A DNA stretch of 64,000 nucleotides from Kaistella sp. 97-N-M2. GTDB lineage: Bacteria; Bacteroidota; Bacteroidia; Flavobacteriales; Weeksellaceae. Below are positions 18,402-26,105 of the stretch, piece by piece. The stretch covers positions 1,178,001 to 1,242,000 of the forward strand of contig NZ_CP090976.1 of the NCBI RefSeq assembly GCF_021513235.1. Reading direction: 5' to 3'. The position numbers and the translations under genes were made by a program. The notes beneath the pieces were generated by a model, which was not told the DNA's origin, searched no databases, and saw only the letters and a list, made by a program, of their open reading frames with translations. Within the stretch, counting starts at the first letter, position 1. Each line of letters begins with the position of its first letter.

Positions 18402-20522
18402 ATGTTCAAAAAATTAAAACTCAATACATTACTGCTTTTCATTCCGCTTACAAGTTTGGTGTTCTGCTTTAATTCTCCAAAAAATGATGACGATAAAATG
18501 TCGACCATTATGGTAAGTGTTAAAAACACGCTCAGTTATCTTCATTACTCCCCAAAAACAATTAACGATGCCTATTCCGAGGACGTTTACAAGCATTATT
18601 TTGAAATGGTTGATGCTTCCAAGCGCTATTTTCTCCAGTCTGATATGGATGAATTTGCCAAACATGAAACGAAACTGGACGATTATCTGAATCAGGGCGA
18701 TCTTACATTCTACAAATTAACAGTGGACCGCTTGTACCAAAGGGTAGATGAGATCGATAAAATCACGCAGGATATTCTTAGCAAACCCATTAACCTGAAC
18801 GAAGAGGAAACTTTAATCCTGGAACCTAAGGTTAAAAAGAACGCAAAAAATCAGGCAGAGCTGGCGGCTGAATGGAAGAAGTACATCAAATACAACATTT
18901 TGCAGGAGATGGAATCTTTAACGGCGAAAGAAGAAATGCAGAAGGAGAAAAAAGATTCTGTGCAGAAATTCAATCTGAAAGATACCATTAAACTCGAAAT
19001 CCTGACACCGGAGCAGAAAAGAATAAAGGCCACGTCGGAAGTGAAAGACCTCGTAACAGATACCTTCCGCAGATTTAAGAAAAGAAACAAAATGGACTGG
19101 TTTACCGTCTATATGAATGCTTACACGGAAGTTTTCGATCCGCACACCAACTATTACTCGCCGAAAAACAAAGAAGATTTTGATACGCAGTTCACCGGAA
19201 AAGTGATCGGAATTGGCGCTATTATTCAGGAGAAAAAAGGTTTTCTCTATTTAGGAGCCCTGAGTTTGGGCGCTCCCGCCTGGAAATCGAAACAGCTGTC
19301 CGAAGGAGACAAAATTTTAAAGGTAAAATCGAAACCCGGCGAAGACGCAGTGAATGTGGTGGGAATGCTGTCTGACGAAGCTGTACGTCTAATTCGCGGT
19401 GAGAAAGGAACAAAAGTTACCCTGACCGTGGAGAAAAAAGATAAAACCATCAAGGAAGTGACCATGGTGCGGGAAGAAGTTGCTATTGAAGACACTTTCG
19501 CGCGAAGCATCATCGTAAATTCTGCTGACGGCAAAAAATATGGACTGATCAACCTTCCAAGTTTTAACGCCGATTTTGCTGATGCTAAAGGCAGAAACGC
19601 GTCAGATGATGTTAAAAATGAAATCATCAAGCTGAAAACCCAAAACGTAGAAGGAATTATTCTTGATCTTCGAAATAATGGCGGCGGAAGTTTAACGGAA
19701 GTCGGTGATATTATGGGACTTTTTATGAACGCAGGTCCTTACGTTCAGGTTAAAGATGGCAACGGAAAAATCCAGACACTGAAAAATAAGACGAACGCAC
19801 CGCTTTGGACTGGTCCGGTTGTTATCATGCAGAATGAACTTTCTGCGTCGGCCTCGGAGATTTTAGCCGGTGCCATGCAGGATTACGGCAGAGCGGTGAT
19901 CATCGGTTCGCCGCAGTCTTTCGGGAAAGGAACGGTGCAGACTTTTGTCGATCTGAACCGGTTTTTAAATACGAACGACGATTTCGGGTCTTTAAAGTTA
20001 ACCATTCAAAAATTCTACAGAATCACGGGCGAATCTACACAGCGAAAAGGAATTGAATCCGACATTAAAATGAAAGACTTCTTTACCTATGCGGAAATCG
20101 GTGAAAGATATGATGATTACGCTTTGGCCTGGGATAAAATTCCGGCCGTTGCCTTTCAGCCGGTGAATTATTTTTCCGTTCAGGCGTTACAGAAAGGCAT
20201 CGAAAGCCGCCTCGCGAATAACAAAAACTACCAATTAATGCAGGAATCTGCGGAATGGAAAGAAAACCTGGATAAAGAGGAAACGATTTCTTTAAATCAA
20301 GAGAAATTCAACGAAGTAATGAAAGCCAGAAAAGCACAGATTGAAAAATTCAAAGCCCTGGAGAAATTCAACAACGGTTTGAAATTTACCTTAAATACGG
20401 ATGAGGTTGCGCGCGAAAAAAACGACGAAGCCTTCACCAAGAAAACACAGAACTGGACGAAAAATCTACAGCGCGATCTTTACCTGCAGGAAGCGGTAAC
20501 GGTAGCAGCGGAGATGAAATAG
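18402..20522 (+). CDS. Carboxy-terminal (tail-specific) processing protease, S41 family
   Basis: 706 aa, the length of Prc/Tsp-type proteases. The order is: N-terminal hydrophobic anchor or signal, helical N-terminal domain, PDZ domain (around GIGAIIQEKKGFLYLG), S41 catalytic domain and C-terminal helical domain. The catalytic serine lies in ELSASASEILAGA and the lysine in SFGKGTVQT. It acts in the periplasm on C-termini of envelope proteins. It is followed by a strong terminator. Confidence 0.92.
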   Translation: MFKKLKLNTLLLFIPLTSLVFCFNSPKNDDDKMSTIMVSVKNTLSYLHYSPKTINDAYSEDVYKHYFEMVDASKRYFLQSDMDEFAKHETKLDDYLNQGDLTFYKLTVDRLYQRVDEIDKITQDILSKPINLNEEETLILEPKVKKNAKNQAELAAEWKKYIKYNILQEMESLTAKEEMQKEKKDSVQKFNLKDTIKLEILTPEQKRIKATSEVKDLVTDTFRRFKKRNKMDWFTVYMNAYTEVFDPHTNYYSPKNKEDFDTQFTGKVIGIGAIIQEKKGFLYLGALSLGAPAWKSKQLSEGDKILKVKSKPGEDAVNVVGMLSDEAVRLIRGEKGTKVTLTVEKKDKTIKEVTMVREEVAIEDTFARSIIVNSADGKKYGLINLPSFNADFADAKGRNASDDVKNEIIKLKTQNVEGIILDLRNNGGGSLTEVGDIMGLFMNAGPYVQVKDGNGKIQTLKNKTNAPLWTGPVVIMQNELSASASEILAGAMQDYGRAVIIGSPQSFGKGTVQTFVDLNRFLNTNDDFGSLKLTIQKFYRITGESTQRKGIESDIKMKDFFTYAEIGERYDDYALAWDKIPAVAFQPVNYFSVQALQKGIESRLANNKNYQLMQESAEWKENLDKEETISLNQEKFNEVMKARKAQIEKFKALEKFNNGLKFTLNTDEVAREKNDEAFTKKTQNWTKNLQRDLYLQEAVTVAAEMK

Positions 20523-20536
20523 CCGGCTCACATACT

Positions 20537-20568
20537 AAAAAACCATCGGATTTTCCGGTGGTTTTTTT
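20537..20568 (+). terminator. Rho-independent terminator of the S41 protease gene
   Basis: Arms AAAAAACCATCGG and CCGGTGGTTTTTT with one G-U pair and a short loop, ending in a T run. It separates the protease gene from the LytTR operator that follows. Confidence 0.85.
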
Positions 20569-20575
20569 GTTTTCT

Positions 20576-20605
20576 ACAGTTCGGTAAGTAAAATCTACGG
20601 TTCGG
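20576..20605 (+). promoter_or_regulatory. LytTR-type operator upstream of the 2TM/kinase/LytTR operon
   Basis: Two direct 9-bp repeats, ACAGTTCGG (20576-20584) and ACGGTTCGG (20597-20605), are separated by exactly 12 bp, so they sit 21 bp apart on one helix face. This matches the geometry and the GTT core of known LytTR sites such as those of AgrA. The nearer repeat ends 33 nt before the -7 box at 20639. The last gene of the operon encodes a LytTR regulator, so autoregulation is likely. Confidence 0.75.
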
Positions 20606-20615
20606 TCGGAATTTG

Positions 20616-20646
20616 TTGAAAACCGACAGCAGGCAACATATCTTTA
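20616..20646 (+). promoter_or_regulatory. Promoter of the 2TM/kinase/LytTR operon
   Basis: TTG at 20616-20618 and TATCTTTA at 20639-20646, 20 nt apart, resemble the Bacteroidota -33/-7 elements. The LytTR repeats lie directly upstream, a position suited to activation. Confidence 0.6.
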
Positions 20647-20678
20647 CACCATCAAATAACAACAATAAACTTACTACG

Positions 20679-20969
20679 ATGGAAACGTACAATTTTACCC
20701 AGGAAGAAAAATACGCAGCGGCTCAAAAAAGAGTAAAATACATCAAAGGATTTTATGTTCACGCGACCATTTATTTGGCGGTGAACTTAATCATCATCGC
20801 CGGAAACTCCATCGACAATGCAGATTCCTTATTAATGCTTAACCCTTACATGACGGCGGTTTTCTGGGGAATCGGACTTTTCGCACACGGACTTTCTGTG
20901 TTTGGAAAAAACCTTTTGTTTGGTCCGGACTGGGAAGAAAAAGAAATTCAGAAAATCCTGCGCAAGTAG
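20679..20969 (+). CDS. 2TM domain-containing protein (first of operon)
   Basis: 96-aa small membrane protein from the ATG at 20679; an upstream in-frame ATG at 20613 lies between operator and promoter and is rejected. The pattern is an N-terminal basic helix (RVKYIKGFYVHATIY), two membrane segments, a WGIGLFAHGL turn and a C-terminal DWEEKEIQKIL. This 2TM signature recurs in the C-terminus of the neighbouring kinase and in two more genes of the operon. The biochemical role is unknown; a partner of the kinase is a reasonable guess. Confidence 0.85.
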   Translation: METYNFTQEEKYAAAQKRVKYIKGFYVHATIYLAVNLIIIAGNSIDNADSLLMLNPYMTAVFWGIGLFAHGLSVFGKNLLFGPDWEEKEIQKILRK

Positions 20970-21005
20970 TTTTAATTTTCCCTAATATTATTTAAATTTT
21001 CAAAA

Positions 21006-22334
21006 ATGGATTTTAAAGATTTCCGAAAAAGACTGCCGACAATGCTGGGGATTTCCTTTGCAACCGGTGTTTTCTTCTTTACTTTTTTTACGGAAGATCA
21101 AAGTTTTAAAAATCTTTTAATCAGTTTTGCCGTCTCCTTTTTGTATTCTTTTGTTTTCGTTTTTGGAAATTATTATACGAACGGTTACTTGAATTCCAAA
21201 TATTCCTGGATCGACGATACGAGAACGCGGATGATTTTAGGCGTGGTGGCGACGCTTTTTGTGAATGTATTTTTGGTTTTTGTCTGCAATTACATCAATT
21301 TTATTGTGCTGCAAAAAAACGATCCTGCGCAGTTTTTTAGCGGATCCATGGGCTTTGTCAACTGGCTGATCATCAATGTTGCCCTTTTGATCTCAGCCAT
21401 TATGCACGCTAAAGGTTTTGTTGAGGAATGGAAAAAGGCCACCAATAGGGAAGTCGTTGAACAGAAACTTATCGCGAAGTCGGCGAACGCGCAGTTTGAA
21501 AGTTTAAAAAATCAGCTCGATCCGCACTTTCTTTTTAATTCTTTGAATGTGTTGAGTTCTTTAATCGACGAAAATCCCACGCAGGCACAACGTTTCACGG
21601 CTTCCATGTCGAAGATTTACCGCTACGTGCTGGAACAGAAAGACAAGGAACTCGTCACCGTAGAAGAAGAGATCGAATTTGCAAAAATCTACTGTGACCT
21701 TTTAAAAACGCGTTTCGAAGACAGCGTCAGTTTTGAATTTAAAGTGAATGAAAGCGATCTTAAATTCTTCGTGGTGCCTTTGGCGCTGCAGCTCTTGCTG
21801 GAAAACTGCATCAAACATAATTTTGCTACGTCCAGCAAACCGCTGAACATTAAAATTTATTCGGAGAACGGGTATCTTTTTATTGAAAATAATCTGCAGC
21901 ACCGCGAACAGGTAAAAGAAAGCGCCGGGATCGGCCTTTCCAACATCGTTCAGCGGTATTCGATCTTAACCAAACAAAATGTTTTCATCGAGAAATCCAG
22001 CGATTTTTTCCGCGTGAAAATACCCATATTAACCCAAAAAACAAGTGCAATGACCACACAACCTTCCCAAGAATCGGTGGCCTATCAAAGAGCCTCCAAA
22101 AGAGTGAAAGAACTGAAAGGTTTCTACGGAAATCTAACTTCCTACTGCCTCGTCATTCCGTTTTTAATCTTCGTCAACCTCTGGACCGCGCCGCAATATC
22201 ACTGGTTTTGGTGGCCGATCCTGGGGTGGGGAATCGGTTTGGCTTCGCATGCCTTACAGGTTTTCGGCATCGGCAGAAACTGGGAAGAAAAACAAATCCG
22301 GAAAATTTTAGACAAAGAAAATTCAAAACCCTGA
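21006..22334 (+). CDS. LytS-type sensor histidine kinase with C-terminal 2TM domain
   Basis: 442 aa. Four predicted membrane helices fill residues about 13-135. The His_kinase phosphoacceptor motif NQLDPHFLFNSLN (His174) and an ATP-binding domain with LLENCIKHN and GIGLSNIVQRY follow. Unusually, residues about 350-435 are a complete 2TM domain (RVKELKGFYGN, WGIGLASHALQVF, NWEEKQIRKIL), so the kinase is physically fused to the module encoded separately by its neighbours. The cognate regulator is the LytTR protein at 23488. Confidence 0.9.
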   Translation: MDFKDFRKRLPTMLGISFATGVFFFTFFTEDQSFKNLLISFAVSFLYSFVFVFGNYYTNGYLNSKYSWIDDTRTRMILGVVATLFVNVFLVFVCNYINFIVLQKNDPAQFFSGSMGFVNWLIINVALLISAIMHAKGFVEEWKKATNREVVEQKLIAKSANAQFESLKNQLDPHFLFNSLNVLSSLIDENPTQAQRFTASMSKIYRYVLEQKDKELVTVEEEIEFAKIYCDLLKTRFEDSVSFEFKVNESDLKFFVVPLALQLLLENCIKHNFATSSKPLNIKIYSENGYLFIENNLQHREQVKESAGIGLSNIVQRYSILTKQNVFIEKSSDFFRVKIPILTQKTSAMTTQPSQESVAYQRASKRVKELKGFYGNLTSYCLVIPFLIFVNLWTAPQYHWFWWPILGWGIGLASHALQVFGIGRNWEEKQIRKILDKENSKP

Positions 22335-22338
22335 ACGC

Positions 22339-22639
22339 ATGGAAAATTTAACGCAACACGAAATCGATTATGCGCTCGCGAAAGAAAGCGTTGCACAACG
22401 GCGAAAATTCTATATCAGTCTGGCCATTTTTTGTTCTCGTCGTTTGCTTTTACGTACTGAGAAGGTTTTTTAAAACTGGGGAATTTCCCTTTTTAGACCA
22501 AAATCATTTTTCAGTCGTTTTTTGGATCTGGGGAATTATTTTGGCAGTGAAAGCGGTGAAAATATTCTTTTTCAATTCCACCTGGGAACGCAAAATGTTG
22601 AACAGAGAACTTAATCAAACGAACCATGGAAAATTTTAA
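22339..22639 (+). pseudogene. 2TM domain-containing protein, frameshifted
   Basis: The frame starts at the ATG 22339 (MENLTQHEIDYALAKESV) and the second half, in the next frame, contains FVLVVCFYVLRRFF and FNSTWERKMLNREL, i.e. both membrane segments and the C-terminal W-E-R/K motif of 2TM proteins. The frames meet at a run of six T (22427-22432). Removing one T gives a continuous 2TM protein of about 99 aa (AIFVLVVC). An assembly indel or a real mutation is possible. The end overlaps the next 2TM gene by 14 bp. Confidence 0.7.
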
Positions 22640-22916
22640 CGAAAACGACCTTAAATACCTCAAAGCGAAGGAACGTGTAAAAAAGATCAAAGGTTTTTAC
22701 ATTCACGCCACCGTTTTTGTGATGGTGAATTTATTTATCATCGCCGGAAACGTGCAGTCAGGCGAAACCCTGTCGAATATGGACAATTACTGGACGGCGA
22801 TTTTCTGGGGCGCCGGTCTTCTTGTGCACGCCGCAACCGTTTTTCTGCCCGATGCTTATCTCGGCAAAGATTGGGAAGAAAGAAAAACGAAAGAGTTAAT
22901 GGACAAATACCGTTAA
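22626..22916 (+). CDS. 2TM domain-containing protein (third small copy)
   Basis: 96 aa, closely similar to the product of the gene at 20679: RVKKIKGFYIHATVF, two membrane segments, WGAGLLVHAATVF and DWEERKTKELM. It lies in the kinase/LytTR operon between a frameshifted 2TM gene and a methyltransferase gene whose ATG begins 1 nt after its stop. Function unknown beyond the family. Confidence 0.85.
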   Translation: MENFNENDLKYLKAKERVKKIKGFYIHATVFVMVNLFIIAGNVQSGETLSNMDNYWTAIFWGAGLLVHAATVFLPDAYLGKDWEERKTKELMDKYR

Positions 22917-22917
22917 A

Positions 22918-23478
22918 ATGGACATCGTAACCAATATCATCACCTTTCTTTGGGGACTTTCGGAAGTATTTCTGCTCCTCAAAATGAGATCGGGTGACGC
23001 GGACGAAAAAGGGAAAGATAAGAGAACGCTTTCCTATTTATGGCTCGTTATCGGCTTCAGTATTTTTTTCGGAATCTTTACTGCAAAATCTTCCAGCTTT
23101 CCTTTCTATACGGGAAATTTTCTGAAAATACTAGGTTTAGTTTTGCTTATCTCCGGCGTAGTTCTCCGGCTGCTGGTCGTTTACAACCTGGGAAAATATT
23201 TTACGGTGGATGTCACCATCAAAAAAGATCATCAGTTAAAAACCGACGGATTTTACAAGTATGTGCGACATCCGTCGTACGCCTTTTCGTTGCTGACGTT
23301 TGTCGGCCTGGCGCTGGTGCTGAACAACTATATATCTGCCGCGATGCTGCTGGTGCCTGTATTTTTCATGTTTATTTACCGCATTACAGTTGAAGAGAAA
23401 GCCTTAAAGGAAAAGTTCGGCGCAGCATACACGGATTACATGAAAAAAACGAAACGTCTTCTGCCTTTTATTTATTAA
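22918..23478 (+). CDS. Isoprenylcysteine carboxyl methyltransferase-family membrane protein
   Basis: 186 aa with about five membrane segments. The signature of the ICMT/PEMT family is in the second half: TDGFYKYVRHPSYAFSLL, which binds SAM, and VEEKALKEKFGAAYTDY near the C-terminus. Bacterial members methylate unknown lipids or small molecules. It is embedded in the kinase/LytTR operon, so its activity may be part of the response, for example a membrane modification (inference). Confidence 0.85.
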   Translation: MDIVTNIITFLWGLSEVFLLLKMRSGDADEKGKDKRTLSYLWLVIGFSIFFGIFTAKSSSFPFYTGNFLKILGLVLLISGVVLRLLVVYNLGKYFTVDVTIKKDHQLKTDGFYKYVRHPSYAFSLLTFVGLALVLNNYISAAMLLVPVFFMFIYRITVEEKALKEKFGAAYTDYMKKTKRLLPFIY

Positions 23479-23487
23479 TTTTAGAAC

Positions 23488-24231
23488 ATGATAAAAACCC
23501 TCATCATCGAAGATGAAAAACCCGCCGCCCGGAAACTCGAGCGCCTAATAAGCTTATTTCCTGATTTAGAATTGGTTGCAACACTAAATTCTGTGGAAGA
23601 AGGCGTGGACTGGTTTCAAAATAATCCGCATCCGGATTTGATATTTTCCGATATTGTTTTGGGCGATGGTTTGTCCTTCGACATTTTCGAAAAAATTCCG
23701 ACGAAAAGCTTCATGATCTACACAACGGCGTTTGATCAGTATACTTTAAAGGCTTTTAAACTTAATTCCATCGATTATCTTTTGAAACCGATTATGGAAG
23801 AAGATCTGGAAAAAGCCATCAATAAATTTAAAAGTTTCCTGCCCTCGGATTCCGCTTACAATACCATGGAAATCAAATCGTTAATTAAAGAAGAGAAACA
23901 GAAGTTATCGCGGATTCTGGTTAAGATCGGCTATAATCTAAAAATCGTTCAAACCGCGGAGGTTTCCTGTTTTTACAGCGAAAGCAAAATCGTTTATCTG
24001 CAGACAAAAGAAAGAAATTATCCGACCGATTTTACGTTGGATGAACTTCAGGAAGTTTTAGATGAGAAAACATTTTTCCGCGTGAACCGGCAGTTTATGA
24101 TCAATTCAAATTTCATCCGGAACATCCACACTTCGCCGTATTATAAAGTGGAGATGGAATTTCAGCCGGAAGAAGAAATCACGGTGAGCCGCGATCGCGT
24201 GAAGGATTTTAAGGAGTGGTTGTCCAGATAG
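23488..24231 (+). CDS. LytTR-family response regulator
   Basis: 247 aa. The N-terminal receiver domain has the phosphoacceptor Asp55 in LIFSDIVLGDG and the conserved Lys in LLKPI. The C-terminal LytTR DNA-binding domain includes FYSESKIVYLQTKER and FFRVNRQFMINSNFI. It is the last gene of the 2TM/kinase operon and the expected partner of the LytS-type kinase. Two LytTR-type operators found in this window, upstream of its own operon and of a TonB-dependent receptor, are its predicted targets. Confidence 0.93.
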   Translation: MIKTLIIEDEKPAARKLERLISLFPDLELVATLNSVEEGVDWFQNNPHPDLIFSDIVLGDGLSFDIFEKIPTKSFMIYTTAFDQYTLKAFKLNSIDYLLKPIMEEDLEKAINKFKSFLPSDSAYNTMEIKSLIKEEKQKLSRILVKIGYNLKIVQTAEVSCFYSESKIVYLQTKERNYPTDFTLDELQEVLDEKTFFRVNRQFMINSNFIRNIHTSPYYKVEMEFQPEEEITVSRDRVKDFKEWLSR

Positions 24232-24276
24232 AAGCTAAAATACTGTGGAGGTTTAGGACAAGATAATGCGATGTTC

Positions 24277-24969
24277 CTACAGCTCAAATTCTGCCTGCCA
24301 ATATTCAAAAGTCTTTTTTTCTCCTGTATCTAAAGTAAAATCAAATGAGGTTTTAATGGTTTCGGTAATTGAAAACTCAACTTCCTTTTTGAATAAACCG
24401 CCGGCATAACATAAAGTATGATACTCGCCGTTTTCTCCGCAGAGATCGATGTTCTCCGGAAATGAGTCGATCAAATTTTGGTCTAAATCTTTTCCAATAT
24501 AAGTTTCGTCTAATAGATCGGCTTGCGTAACGATGATTTTTGACTTGATTCCTGATCGTAAAAATTCTTCAATAACTTCCTGAGAGGTTTTTTCCCCAAG
24601 CGGTTCCACCACTTCAATTCCCAAAGGCTGAAGTTTGCTTTCCCGATACGCTTTTACGTCGGATAAAAAGATATCGCCAAAGATAAAATGCTTAACGCCT
24701 TGTTCTTTAAAATGATTGACTGCTTCAGCCATTTTCTCCTCGTAATTTTTTAACATCGTAGAAGAGGCGACCGCGTATAAAGGGATGCCAATACTTTCAG
24801 CCTGTCTTTCTAAAATTTCTAAAGGAATAGAATGCATCGAAGATTTCGAGGTTTCTTCTCTCATATTGGTCAAAAGTGCAATGACCTCAAATTCTTTTTC
24901 GTCCAGAACTTTCTGGAGGGCTAAAGCGGAATCTTTCCCGCCGCTCCAGTTGAATACTGCTTTTTTCAT
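24277..24969 (-). CDS. ATP-PPase, diphthine--ammonia ligase-like
   Basis: 230 aa, N-type ATP pyrophosphatase fold with the PP-loop SGGKDSAL near residue 9 and the family block GENGEYHTLCYAGGLF near the C-terminus. Eukaryotic and archaeal relatives (Dph6) amidate diphthine; bacterial members have no established substrate. The start overlaps the stop of a 21-codon remnant frame as ATGA. Confidence 0.8.
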   Translation of the reverse strand: MKKAVFNWSGGKDSALALQKVLDEKEFEVIALLTNMREETSKSSMHSIPLEILERQAESIGIPLYAVASSTMLKNYEEKMAEAVNHFKEQGVKHFIFGDIFLSDVKAYRESKLQPLGIEVVEPLGEKTSQEVIEEFLRSGIKSKIIVTQADLLDETYIGKDLDQNLIDSFPENIDLCGENGEYHTLCYAGGLFKKEVEFSITETIKTSFDFTLDTGEKKTFEYWQAEFEL

Positions 24970-25031
24970 TGAGGATTTGAATTTGGAAGATGTCCGGTTC
25001 CACCGGCTACGATAATTGTTTTATTGGGCAT
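24966..25031 (-). pseudogene. Remnant of an NAD(P)-binding Rossmann protein gene
   Basis: A 21-codon frame begins MPNKTIIVAGGTGHL, the first beta strand and glycine loop of an NmrA-like or SDR-type Rossmann protein, then ends abruptly. Its TGA overlaps the ATG of the downstream ATP-PPase gene. A deletion probably removed the rest of an oxidoreductase gene. A short translated leader is an alternative. Confidence 0.5.
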
Positions 25032-25120
25032 TTCTAAATTTTAAAAGCTCTAATGATTTGACTATGGTTAAATGCAAAATCTACTGTTAATCGTTTGCCT
25101 ATTTTTAAGAAAAAAAGACG

Positions 25121-25167
25121 TAATTATCAAGTTTGAAAAACTTTCGGTAGTTTCAAAATGATAATTA
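25121..25167. repeat. Long imperfect inverted repeat, possible bidirectional terminator
   Basis: An arm beginning TAATTATCAAGTTTGAAAAA pairs with an arm ending TTTCAAAATGATAATTA around a TTCGGT loop. It is the only structured element between the HEPN-like gene and the gene remnant. On the minus strand it would follow the HEPN-like gene's stop. Confidence 0.55.
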
Positions 25168-25199
25168 ATTATTTATTCACACTGCTGAAAAAATATTTT

Positions 25200-26105
25200 T
25201 TATTTCGTTCCTTTTTCAAAATCTACTTTTATTATTTCAAAAATTATTAGTGCAACCCAATTTAATCCGTGATTAATAATTGGTTTGAAAAAATAATCTG
25301 GAAATAGGATTTCAGTTGAGCTTAAATTATTTTGCCAAGTACCTTTTGTTAAATGGAAAAATCTATTTCTTATAATTATAATAAAATCATAAAATCCAAT
25401 AAAAGACAATTTGATTTCTTGGTTCAATGTTTCTCCTTTTAAACCTTTACCATCCATTGGTTTTTCCTTTATTTTTTCTAAATATAACTTGTAATATGCT
25501 TCTCTTAAATCTGTTCTGTCAATAGTATTAAAATCTATATCAATAGTCGATTTAAAAAAATCTTCATCTTTAAATGTTTCAGATATAAAACGTTTAAAAA
25601 ATGCTAATTCCCCATCTTGTTCATTATTAAAAAAAGATTGTAATTGCTTATAGGTTTTGTCATAGTTTCTCTGTTTAGAAACATAAATTAGTGGTACCGA
25701 ATAAGATATTCCTTCAAAAATCCTATATAAATAGAAGAAAGCTTCTAAATGATTATTCTTATTCACGGCAATAAGACACTTTATTATTTCCGGCTCAATT
25801 GAACTGTAGAATTTTGAATTGAACCTCGAACGCTTAAAATATATATCAAGGTCTTTCAATTTAACTTCATCTGGGAAATTATTTAGAACAACAGATTGAT
25901 TTATTGTTTCATTTGTTGAAAAGGGGAAATTAGAATAATTCTGCCGGAATTTATAAATCTTATTATCGTATGTATCAGTACAATTAATCGTCCCAGAGAT
26001 TAATCGAAAAATATTCAAAATTTTGTTTGAACTGTCAATTCTTAAATTCAAATTTTTAGAAGAAGCTTTAAAAATTGGATCTTCGTAGATGTATCGATTA
26101 ATCAT
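25200..26105 (-). CDS. HEPN-like protein, second gene of a putative defence/toxin module
   Basis: 301 aa with no family recognised over its full length. Near the C-terminus the helical segment IIIIRNRFFHLTKG contains R246-N-x3-H251, the RNxxxH form of the Rx4-6H motif that marks active HEPN RNases. The rest is Lys/Asn/Ile-rich and mostly helical. The start overlaps the stop of the preceding DGQxR gene by 8 bp (ATGATTAA), so the two are coupled. Base composition is visibly more AT-rich than the flanking genes, suggesting transfer. An RNase effector is inferred from the motif and context only. Confidence 0.6.
   Translation of the reverse strand: MINRYIYEDPIFKASSKNLNLRIDSSNKILNIFRLISGTINCTDTYDNKIYKFRQNYSNFPFSTNETINQSVVLNNFPDEVKLKDLDIYFKRSRFNSKFYSSIEPEIIKCLIAVNKNNHLEAFFYLYRIFEGISYSVPLIYVSKQRNYDKTYKQLQSFFNNEQDGELAFFKRFISETFKDEDFFKSTIDIDFNTIDRTDLREAYYKLYLEKIKEKPMDGKGLKGETLNQEIKLSFIGFYDFIIIIRNRFFHLTKGTWQNNLSSTEILFPDYFFKPIINHGLNWVALIIFEIIKVDFEKGTK

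Noticed and set aside
20613-20678. Upstream ATG for the first 2TM protein
   Set aside because: It lies between the LytTR operator and the -7 box; the 96-aa form matches the other 2TM copy in length.
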